Assembly: GCA_005883445.1 (NCBI GenBank)
Contig: VAZL01000018.1
Span: 4,462 to 11,467 of the forward strand
Direction: 5' to 3'
DNA from: Alphaproteobacteria bacterium
Lineage (GTDB): Bacteria; Pseudomonadota; Alphaproteobacteria; Rhizobiales; Xanthobacteraceae
DNA: 7,006 nt
The position numbers were made by a program, and so were the translations under genes. Shown here one piece after another: positions 1 to 6,020 of this stretch (position 1 is its first letter; each line of letters begins with the position of its first letter). Below the pieces are notes generated by a model. That model was not told the origin of the DNA. It did not search any database and worked only from the letters and a program-made list of their open reading frames with translations.

Positions 1-684
1 GGCGCCGTAGGCCTCTTCGACCGTGAAGGGCCGTTCCTCGAACTCCAGCCCCTGGGCCCTGATCACGCCGATCAGTACGGTCCTGGTGATGCCCCGTAAA
101 ATTCCGTTATCGGCCGGCCGCGTCACCACCTTCCCACTCCTGGTGACGATCCAAGCATTGCTCGATGAGCCCTCGGTGATATGGCCTCCGCCATCGACGA
201 ACCACGCCTCCTTCGCGCCCTTCTCCCGCGCCGCTTGTTTTGCCAGCACGTTGGGCAGCAGCGAGATCGATTTGATATCGACACGTTGCCAGCGATTGTC
301 GGGCACGGTGATAACGGCAACGCCGTCGGCGGCAATGCGCTCATTGCCCGCAACATCGATGCCGTGAGCGGTGACCACCACGCTCGGGCGGGTCCCCGGC
401 GGCGGAAAGCCGTGGTCGCGGGGCGCCACCCCGCGCGTGATTTGCAGATAGATGATGCCGTCGCGCACCCGGTTTCGCCGTATGCATTCGTGCATCACGA
501 TCGCGAGGGCGGCCTCCGACATCGGCATCTCGATGCGGAGCTCTTGGAGCGAGCGCTTGAGGCGGGCCACGTGGCGGCGCTGATCGATCATGCAGCCGCC
601 CCTCACCTCGCAGACCTCGTAGACGCCATCCGAGAATTGGTAGCCGCGATCCTCGACATGGACCGCAGCTGCGCGTACGAGCAA
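1..684 (-). CDS. dat: D-amino-acid aminotransferase (PLP fold type IV), partial: 3' end beyond the window, 5' end anomalous
   Basis: Predicted PLP enzyme moving the amino group between D-amino acids and 2-oxo acids, for example D-alanine to D-glutamate, in the cytoplasm. The minus frame is open from codon 661-663 to base 1 and shows fold-type IV landmarks in order: VHVEDRGYQFSDGVYEV (active-site Tyr), RRHVARLKRSL (phosphate-side Arg), ITRGVAPRDHGFPP (the Arg and His that bind the substrate carboxylate in D-AAT), DIKSISLLPNVLAKQAA (Schiff-base Lys) and ITEGSSSNAW (Glu near the PLP nitrogen). The RxH motif favours D-AAT over branched-chain aminotransferase. About 45-50 C-terminal residues are probably missing off the left edge. 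The start is uncertain: the best-placed ATG (703-701) is out of frame, and the nearest in-frame starts are TTG at 684 (used here, no good ribosome site) and GTG at 603. Homologues have about 19 residues before VHVED; only 7 follow the TTG start. It lies just after ntrX and is probably cotranscribed. Family call is strong; start and integrity are not. Confidence 0.8.
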   Translation of the reverse strand, partial: MLVRAAAVHVEDRGYQFSDGVYEVCEVRGGCMIDQRRHVARLKRSLQELRIEMPMSEAALAIVMHECIRRNRVRDGIIYLQITRGVAPRDHGFPPPGTRPSVVVTAHGIDVAGNERIAADGVAVITVPDNRWQRVDIKSISLLPNVLAKQAAREKGAKEAWFVDGGGHITEGSSSNAWIVTRSGKVVTRPADNGILRGITRTVLIGVIRAQGLEFEERPFTVEEAYGA

Positions 685-728
685 CAGAATACGGATAATG
701 CATCGCCTCTCGCCTTGGTCCTCCCTCG

Positions 729-2093
729 TCAGTCTATTCCGAGCGCCTTGAGCTTGCGGTGCAGCGCCGAGCGCTCCATTCCGACGAATTCGGCCGTGCG
801 GGAAATGTTGCCGCCGAACCGGCTGATCTGGGCGACCAAATATTCGCGCTCGAACACCTCGCGCGCGTCGCGCAACGGCAACCCCATGAGATGTTCGCCG
901 CCGTCGCTACCCGGCATGGAGGGAACCATGGAGCCCACGTCCTGCGGCAGCATGTCAGCGTTGATCACCGCCTCCGGGTCGCCGCCGGCGAGGATCATCA
1001 GCCGCTCCACGTTGTTGCGCAGTTGCCGCACATTGCCCGGCCAGTCGTGCGATTGCAGCACGGCCATGGCGTCATCGCCGATCAGGCGCTTGGGCAGGCC
1101 GGTCGCCTGGGAGATCTGATCCATGAAGTATTCGATGAGATTGGGAATGTCCTCGCGGCGCTCCGCCAGCGGCGGCACGCGGATCGGCACGACCGAAAGG
1201 CGGTGATAGAGATCCTCGCGGAACTTGCCTGCGGCGATCTCTGCTTCGATGTTGCGGCCGGTCGAGGAGATGATGCGCACGTCGACCTGGACCTTGTTGG
1301 TGCCGCCCACGCGCTGGAACGTCTGCTCGACCAGGACCCGCAAGATCTTGTTCTGCGTCTCCCGCGGCATGTCGGCAATCTCGTCGATGAACAGCGTGCC
1401 GCCATGCGCTTCTTCCAGCGCACCGACCTTGCGCCCCTGCCCATTTGTCGGCTGCTCCACGCCGAACAGCTCGACCTCCATGCGTTCCGGCATCATCGCC
1501 GCCGCGTTGATCACGATGAATGGACCATTGACGCGAGTCGAATGGCCGTGAATCGCGCGCGCAGTCAGTTCTTTGCCGGCACCGGCGGGTCCAACAATCA
1601 AAATACGGCTGTTGGTGGGAGAGATTTTTTCCACCGTTTGGCGCAGCTGATTCATGGACGACGACTTGCCGACCAGCGTCGAAGGTGCCAGCTGCTTGAG
1701 CGCCTTGACCTCGCGCTTGAGCCGCGAGGTCTCCAGCGCGCGCTGGGCGACCAGCACCAGCCGGTCGGCCTTGAACGGCTTCTCGATGAAGTCGTAGGCG
1801 CCCTGCTTGATCGCGGCGACGGCGGTTTCGATGTTGCCGTGCCCCGAGATCATCACGATCGGCAGTTCGGGATGTTGAGCCTTCATCGCGTCGAGCAGCT
1901 GCAGACCGTCGAGCCGGCTGCCTTGCAGCCAGATGTCGAGGAAGACCAGATTGGGCCTGCGGCTGGCAACGTGGGCCAGCGCGTCGTCGCTGTCGCGCGC
2001 CGAGCGCGTGATGAAGCCTTCGTCCTGCAGGATGCCGGAAACCAGTTCCCGGATATCCGCTTCGTCGTCGACAATGAGGATGTCATCGGCCAT
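729..2093 (-). CDS. ntrX: Nitrogen regulation response regulator NtrX (receiver, AAA+, Fis-type HTH)
   Basis: Cytoplasmic DNA-binding regulator expected to be phosphorylated by NtrY; in alphaproteobacteria the pair is tied to nitrogen and redox or low-oxygen control. The 454 residues match the family length. The receiver (1-120) has acidic D9/D10, phospho-acceptor D53, S83 and K105. The AAA+ domain (about 140-375) has a variant Walker A GPAGAGKE (168-175), Walker B GGTLFIDE (231-238), an arginine-finger region FREDLYHRL (291-299) and sensor II WPGNVRQLRN (351-360). The Fis-like helix-turn-helix is at 427-454 (ISRTAEFVGMERSALHRKL). The GAFTGA loop that contacts sigma54 is absent: after ELFG comes VEQPTNGQGRKVGALEEA. 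This is known for alphaproteobacterial NtrX and suggests it is not a classical sigma54 activator. The ATG lies 3 nt after the ntrY stop with no clear Shine-Dalgarno, which suggests translational coupling. Confidence 0.96.
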   Translation of the reverse strand: MADDILIVDDEADIRELVSGILQDEGFITRSARDSDDALAHVASRRPNLVFLDIWLQGSRLDGLQLLDAMKAQHPELPIVMISGHGNIETAVAAIKQGAYDFIEKPFKADRLVLVAQRALETSRLKREVKALKQLAPSTLVGKSSSMNQLRQTVEKISPTNSRILIVGPAGAGKELTARAIHGHSTRVNGPFIVINAAAMMPERMEVELFGVEQPTNGQGRKVGALEEAHGGTLFIDEIADMPRETQNKILRVLVEQTFQRVGGTNKVQVDVRIISSTGRNIEAEIAAGKFREDLYHRLSVVPIRVPPLAERREDIPNLIEYFMDQISQATGLPKRLIGDDAMAVLQSHDWPGNVRQLRNNVERLMILAGGDPEAVINADMLPQDVGSMVPSMPGSDGGEHLMGLPLRDAREVFEREYLVAQISRFGGNISRTAEFVGMERSALHRKLKALGID

Positions 2094-2096
2094 GGC

Positions 2097-4370
2097 TTAA
2101 ACGTTGGTTGCAAGTTGAGGGGTCTGGGGTTGAGACGCGGAACGAGATTCGCTCGAGCTCGCGGCTTCGGCAGCAAAGCGCAGACGCATCCAAGCACCGC
2201 GCTGGCCGGGGATCTTGTCGGCAGCATCGCGCAGCTCGATGCGTCCGCCGTGTTCTTCCAGGATGCGTCCGACGATCGCCAGACCGAGCCCGGTGCCCTT
2301 GTCGCGAGTCGTGACGTAGGGTTCGAGCAGCCGGCTACGGTTCTCCTTCGGCAATCCGATCCCATTGTCGATCACGTCGACGACGATGTCGTTGCCTTCG
2401 CGACCCGCCCACACGCGGATACGCCCGCGGCCGAGTTCGCCCGGCGGTACCGCGGCGATGGCTTCGGTGGCGTTCTTGATGATGTTGGTGAGCGCCTGCG
2501 AGATGAGCCGGCGGTCGAAGTGCGCCGGCATGGGGTCTTCCGCGATCTCCAGATCGATGGTGATGTCGGCGTTGCCGACGCGCTGCAGGAACACCACCTG
2601 GCGCACCGTATCGGCCACGTCCTCGGCCGTCATCACCGGCTTCGGCATGCGGGCAAAGCGTGAGAACTCATCCACCATGCGTTTGATGTCGTCGACCTGG
2701 CGGACGATGGTGTCGGTGCATTGCTGGAACACGCCACCGTCTTCCTTGATCATACCGGCATATTTCCGGCGCAGGCGTTCGGCGGAAAGCTGGATCGGGG
2801 TCAGCGGATTCTTGATCTCATGCGCGATGCGGCGCGCGACATCGGCCCAGGCGGAGGTGCGCTGCGCGGTTACGAGCTCGGTGATGTCGTCGAGCGTCAC
2901 CACATAGTCGCCCTCGGCCGCGCCCGACTGCTCGCTCGTCACTCGCACCGACAGGTTGCGCTCCTGGCCGTTGCGGTTGATCGTCACCTGGCCCTGAACG
3001 AGGCGCTGCATTCCGGAGCGCGCGGCCGCAAACATGTCGGCAAGCTCGGGCACGATATCGGTCAGCGGGCGCCCGAGTGCGTCGGCTTCGGTACGTCCGA
3101 TCAGTCTTTCCGCGGACCGATTCAAAATGCTGATGCAGCTCTCGGCGTCGACCCCGATGACGCCGGCGCTCGCTCCGGCCAATACGGCTTCGGTGAAACG
3201 ACGGCGGCTATCGATCAGGTCACGCGCACGTACGATGTCGTCGCGCTGGGTCCGCAGCTCCTGCGTCATCTTGTTGAAGGTTTCGCCCAGCTGGGCGAGG
3301 TCGCCCTCGGAGCGTCGGGTGGGCACTTGAACGTAGAGATTGCCGGTCGAGACCACCTGAGCTGCGCCGATCAGGCGGCGGATCGGGGCCACCAGGTAGT
3401 TGGCGAAGTTCAGTCCAATCCACACCGCCGACAGCAGCACGATGAGCGCGATCACCGTGTACATCAATCCGAATGCGATCTGAATGCCGATCTGGCGTGC
3501 CGAGAGATCGGCGTACTGGGCGACGCTAGCCTGCGTCGCCCGCAGTTGCGCGAGCACGCGCGGATCGAGCAGGCGTGCAATGTACAGATAGAGATCGTTG
3601 TAGCCGCGCAGCTTGATGATGGCGGCGACGTAATTGTCATCGAGGAACATCGCCACTTGCGGCTCGGTGTCATTGATGGCGGCCAGCACCTCGGCTGATG
3701 GCTTGGCGAAGGCCTCGTTGATCTGTGGGTCCACCTGATCGACGACGTTGAGATCCTTGTCGAGCAGCATGACGGCCGGCAATCCGCGAATCGAAGCCTG
3801 AGCCGCGAGGAACTGATGGAACTGCTCGCGTGACTGCTCGAACAAGGGCTTGGCGCGCGCGAGTTCGATGGCGATGGCGATGCTGTCGGCGCGCACGAAC
3901 TGAGCGTGTTCGCGAACGTAGGCGTCGGCCACGATCAGCGAATTCTCGATGAGCGACTGCGTCTGCTGCGAGAACAGGCGGTCGAGACCGCGGTGGAGCG
4001 TCACGCTTGCGACCACGGCAACCGCAATCACGGGGACCGCGGCGATGATGGAAAACAAGGCGACGATGCGCACGTGCAGTCGCGACGCCGCGCGCCCGCG
4101 ACGCCTCGCCTGCACAACTCCCCACACCTCGCGTGCGATGACGAGTACCAGAAGAAGGACCGTGACCGCGTTTGCGAGCAGCAGCGTGACCACGACCTCG
4201 TGCGTGGGCGCAACCGGCGTGAGGCCGGCGAGCACGACGAAGGTCAGCAATGCCGACAGCAGCGCCAGCGCAACAGCGGCAAGGCCGAGCGCTCGAGATA
4301 TCCATCCCGACGCCGGCGCTGCGGCGGCAGTGGCGAGTTCGGTGGTGGCGGCTTCGCCGACGTTGATCAT
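2097..4370 (-). CDS. ntrY: Nitrogen regulation sensor histidine kinase NtrY (membrane-bound)
   Basis: Inner-membrane histidine kinase that phosphorylates NtrX and can cross-talk with NtrC in some relatives. Numbering from the ATG at 4370 (757 residues): membrane segments at about 27-49, 59-79 and 101-123; a periplasmic region at about 125-295; a fourth membrane segment at 298-320; HAMP at about 321-375; PAS at about 388-500; HisKA with phospho-acceptor H517 in ARRIAHEIKNPLTP; then a HATPase domain with N box NIIKNATEA (629-637), G1 DNGIGLP (668-674) and G2 KGTGLGLA (691-698). The last 20 or so residues are a Ser/Gln/Pro-rich tail. The frame stays open upstream to a TTG at 4478, which would add 36 residues. 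I prefer ATG 4370 because it gives the usual family length, the added stretch does not look like NtrY, and the TTG lies inside a likely promoter. The ribosome site is weak (GACGAG). The gene overlaps nothing and is followed by ntrX after 3 nt. Confidence 0.95.
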   Translation of the reverse strand: MINVGEAATTELATAAAAPASGWISRALGLAAVALALLSALLTFVVLAGLTPVAPTHEVVVTLLLANAVTVLLLVLVIAREVWGVVQARRRGRAASRLHVRIVALFSIIAAVPVIAVAVVASVTLHRGLDRLFSQQTQSLIENSLIVADAYVREHAQFVRADSIAIAIELARAKPLFEQSREQFHQFLAAQASIRGLPAVMLLDKDLNVVDQVDPQINEAFAKPSAEVLAAINDTEPQVAMFLDDNYVAAIIKLRGYNDLYLYIARLLDPRVLAQLRATQASVAQYADLSARQIGIQIAFGLMYTVIALIVLLSAVWIGLNFANYLVAPIRRLIGAAQVVSTGNLYVQVPTRRSEGDLAQLGETFNKMTQELRTQRDDIVRARDLIDSRRRFTEAVLAGASAGVIGVDAESCISILNRSAERLIGRTEADALGRPLTDIVPELADMFAAARSGMQRLVQGQVTINRNGQERNLSVRVTSEQSGAAEGDYVVTLDDITELVTAQRTSAWADVARRIAHEIKNPLTPIQLSAERLRRKYAGMIKEDGGVFQQCTDTIVRQVDDIKRMVDEFSRFARMPKPVMTAEDVADTVRQVVFLQRVGNADITIDLEIAEDPMPAHFDRRLISQALTNIIKNATEAIAAVPPGELGRGRIRVWAGREGNDIVVDVIDNGIGLPKENRSRLLEPYVTTRDKGTGLGLAIVGRILEEHGGRIELRDAADKIPGQRGAWMRLRFAAEAASSSESRSASQPQTPQLATNV

Positions 4371-4383
4371 CGACGGAATCTCG

Positions 4384-4429
4384 TCCCAAACGGGAACCTG
4401 ACGGAGCGTGAAAATGCGCCCGTTTAGGT
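4384..4429 (-). other. Possible folded leader just upstream of the ntrY start
   Basis: In the inferred leader RNA, AAACGGG (4425-4419) can pair with CCCGTTT (4394-4388) across 24 nt. The neighbouring ACCT (4429-4426) can pair with AGGT (4399-4396) in crossing order, as in a pseudoknot. A competing small hairpin, TCCC-GTTT-GGGA, covers 4395-4384. These elements end about 14 nt before the ATG and could affect ribosome access. The stems are short and the effect is inference only. Confidence 0.2.
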
Positions 4430-4466
4430 GCCCCCCATTGATCGATGGTCGTCCGGCATTGATGCT

Positions 4467-4497
4467 TTTATACAACAATGTTGCCGAATTGCGACAA
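4467..4497 (-). promoter_or_regulatory. Candidate sigma70-type promoter for ntrYX
   Basis: On the minus strand, TTGTCG (4497-4492) is followed after 19 nt by TATAAA (4472-4467), close to the housekeeping -35 and -10 consensus. The 19-nt spacer is longer than the usual 17. Such spacing is often seen in promoters that need an activator or DNA untwisting, but that is inference. Transcription would start near 4460, leaving a leader of about 90 nt before ATG 4370. One dyad overlaps the -35 element and the other fills most of the spacer. Confidence 0.4.
4473..4483. repeat. Perfect dyad CAACA-A-TGTTG
   Basis: Two 5-bp arms flank one central base, between the candidate -35 and -10 elements and directly abutting TATAAA. 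Both this dyad and its neighbour contain CAA/TTG steps in their arms, so they could be two sites for one factor or one composite site. The arms are short, so chance cannot be excluded. Confidence 0.4.
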
Positions 4498-4500
4498 TTC
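4486..4500. repeat. Perfect dyad GAATTG-CGA-CAATTC
   Basis: Two 6-bp arms are exact reverse complements around a 3-bp centre. The dyad overlaps the candidate -35 element of the ntrY promoter, a position where a bound dimer would normally block polymerase. It sits 2 bp from a second dyad. It lacks a U-tract, so it is more likely a protein-binding site than a terminator. The binding factor is unknown. Confidence 0.5.
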
Positions 4501-4505
4501 CGAGG

Positions 4506-4523
4506 CGCGCTGTATCGCGCTGT
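4506..4523. repeat. Tandem 8-bp direct repeat CGCGCTGT with 10-bp period
   Basis: CGCGCTGT occurs at 4506-4513 and again at 4516-4523, so the copies fall on the same face of the helix. They lie about 46 to 63 bp upstream of the inferred ntrY start of transcription, the usual place for an activator that binds as a tandem pair. OmpR-type regulators bind direct repeats with this period, but I do not recognise a specific site. Confidence 0.4.
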
Positions 4524-4564
4524 GGCGAATCGGCATCATCAAGAAAAGCCCGATAGCAAGGGCA

Positions 4565-6007
4565 TTAGCCGCTGCTGCGGAAGACTTGAATGTCGAGATC
4601 GCGGATTTTCTTACGCAACGTGTTGCGATTGACCCCGAGCAAATCTGCGGCGCGGATCTGGTTCCCGCGAGTGGCCGCAAGGGTCACCGACAGGAGCGGA
4701 TGCTCGATCTCCCGGAGCACCCGGTGGTAGAGGCCGGGCGGCGGTAATCCGTCGCCGAAGCTCGCGAAATAAGAGGTCAAATGCCGCTCGACGGCGGATG
4801 AAAGGCCCTCCTCCGAACGCGGCTCGTCGTTGGTGGAAACCATTGCGGGCTGGGATAGCTCGGCGTCCACCACGGCAGCCGAGATGGTCTCCTGCGGATA
4901 GAGCGCGGCAAGCCGGCGCGCGAGGTTTTCAAGCTCACGCACATTGCCTGGCCAGCGGTGATGCTTGAGTCGCTCATACGCCGCCGGCTCGAGCTGCTTG
5001 CCCGGCAGCCCTTCGCGCTCGACCTGGGCGAAAAAGTGCCGGATCAAATCGGCGACGTCTTCGGTGCGTTCACGCAGTGGTGGCAAACGCAACGGCACGA
5101 CATTGAGCCGAAAGAACAAATCCTCACGGAACAGCCCCTGTTGGATGAGGATGCGCAGGTCCTTGTTGGTGGCTGCGATGATGCGCACATCGGCCTTGAT
5201 CGGGGTGCGCCCCCCCACCGTGGTATATTCGCCCTGCTGCAGCACGCGCAGAAGCCGCGTCTGCGCCTCCATCGGCATGTCGCCGATCTCGTCGAGGAAG
5301 AGCGTGCCGCCTTCGGCCTGCTCGAAGCGGCCTGAGCTGCGGGTGTTGGCACCCGTGAACGCGCCTTTCTCGTGACCGAACAATTCCGACTCGATGAGGT
5401 CGCGCGGGATCGCTGCCATGTTGATGGCGACGAACGGACCGCTGCGGCGCTTGCCGTAATCGTGCAGCGCGCGCGCCACCAGCTCTTTGCCGGTCCCGGA
5501 CTCGCCCGAAATCATCACCGTGAGATCTGTCTGCATCAGCCGCGCGAGCACCCGGTAGATTTCCTGCATCGCGGGCGAACGTCCGACCAACGGAATGGAG
5601 TCGAAGTCGTCCGGCTTCGCCGCCGGCCGCGGGCGCTCCTTCGGCTCCGCCAATGCCCGGCCCACGATCCCGATGAGTTCCTTGAGATCGAACGGCTTCG
5701 GCAGATATTCGTAGGCGCCCCGCTCGGACGCGCGCACCGCGGTCATGAACGTGTTCTGTGCGCTCATGATAATCACGGGAAGCTCCGGCCGCAGCTTCTT
5801 GATGCGCGGCAACAGGTCGAATGCGTTCTCGTCCGGCATCACGACGTCAGTGATGACGAGATCGCCCTCCCCTTGACTGACCCAGCGCCACAGCGTCGCG
5901 GCATTGCTGGTCGAGCGCACTTCGTAGCCGGCGCGCGACAAGGCTTGGTTGAGGACGGTGCGGATCGCCGCATCGTCGTCGGCAACCAGAATGTTTCCAG
6001 CGGGCAT
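4565..6007 (-). CDS. ntrC: Nitrogen regulation protein NtrC (NR(I)), sigma54-dependent activator
   Basis: Response regulator that, once phosphorylated by NtrB under nitrogen limitation, forms an AAA+ oligomer and drives open-complex formation by sigma54 polymerase at genes such as glnA and glnK. The protein is 480 residues. The receiver (1-120) has D10-D12, phospho-acceptor D54, S82, Y101 and K104. A linker rich in Pro, Arg and Lys (about 121-137) follows. The AAA+ domain has Walker A GESGTGKE (168-175), an intact GAFTGA (215-220), Walker B GGTLFLDE (233-240), R294/R300 as likely arginine fingers and WPGNVRELEN (352-361). The Fis-type helix-turn-helix lies at 443-475. There are ATGs at 6013 and 6007; I chose 6007 because AAGAGGG is 6 nt upstream of it but directly abuts the other, and the product then begins MPAGNILVADDD, as family members do. 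It follows ntrB after 12 nt. Confidence 0.97.
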   Translation of the reverse strand: MPAGNILVADDDAAIRTVLNQALSRAGYEVRSTSNAATLWRWVSQGEGDLVITDVVMPDENAFDLLPRIKKLRPELPVIIMSAQNTFMTAVRASERGAYEYLPKPFDLKELIGIVGRALAEPKERPRPAAKPDDFDSIPLVGRSPAMQEIYRVLARLMQTDLTVMISGESGTGKELVARALHDYGKRRSGPFVAINMAAIPRDLIESELFGHEKGAFTGANTRSSGRFEQAEGGTLFLDEIGDMPMEAQTRLLRVLQQGEYTTVGGRTPIKADVRIIAATNKDLRILIQQGLFREDLFFRLNVVPLRLPPLRERTEDVADLIRHFFAQVEREGLPGKQLEPAAYERLKHHRWPGNVRELENLARRLAALYPQETISAAVVDAELSQPAMVSTNDEPRSEEGLSSAVERHLTSYFASFGDGLPPPGLYHRVLREIEHPLLSVTLAATRGNQIRAADLLGVNRNTLRKKIRDLDIQVFRSSG

Positions 6008-6013
6008 TGGCAT

Positions 6014-6020
6014 CCCTCTT
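6014..6020 (-). promoter_or_regulatory. Ribosome binding site deciding the ntrC start
   Basis: AAGAGGG on the minus strand overlaps the last base of the ntrB stop codon. It is 6 nt from ATG 6007 and 0 nt from ATG 6013, so only 6007 has workable spacing. The overlap with the ntrB stop suggests translational coupling of the two genes. Confidence 0.65.

Larger units (their letters stand above)
4371..4564 (-). promoter_or_regulatory. ntrC-ntrY intergenic control region
   Basis: A 194-nt gap with no convincing gene, in a locus whose other internal junctions are 3, 12 and about 25-45 nt. Read on the minus strand it holds, in order: the end of the ntrC message, an 8-bp direct repeat (4523-4506), a perfect dyad (4500-4486), a second dyad (4483-4473), a TATAAA box (4472-4467), then a leader of about 90 nt to the ntrY ATG with possible secondary structure. 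The central part (about 4465-4500) is clearly richer in A and T than the flanking genes. I infer a separate promoter for ntrYX, which would uncouple it from ntrBC. No protein-binding site of known identity is recognised. Confidence 0.5.

Noticed and set aside
341..703. Minus-strand frame from ATG 703 (MHYPYSVARTR, 120 residues) as a separate small protein.
   Set aside because: Beyond the first few codons it is an Arg/Pro-rich out-of-frame reading of the conserved aminotransferase. The ATG is better explained as the original dat start disconnected by an indel.
181..1119. Plus-strand open frame of 312 codons across dat and the 3' end of ntrX.
   Set aside because: Low-complexity composition, no ribosome site of note, and fully antisense to two conserved genes.
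759..2663. Very long plus-strand open frame (634 codons) antisense to ntrX and the 3' part of ntrY.
   Set aside because: Its translation is rich in Arg, His, Asp and Ala with no recognisable domain, as expected for the antisense frame of a high-GC gene. The minus-strand genes there are unambiguous.
2721..3698. Plus-strand open frame of 325 codons antisense to ntrY.
   Set aside because: Same composition bias and no domain; a shadow of ntrY.
4415..4438. Sigma54 promoter (-24/-12) suggested by GGGGGGCACCTAAACGGGCG upstream of ntrY.
   Set aside because: The GGCAC half is present, but no TTGC-like -12 element occurs at the required spacing; the expected GC position reads GG.
4541..4563. Intrinsic terminator after ntrC: GCCC, 8-nt loop, GGGC, then TTTTCTT on the minus strand.
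   Set aside because: The T-rich tail and position just after the stop are suggestive, but the stem is only 4 bp, too weak to call.
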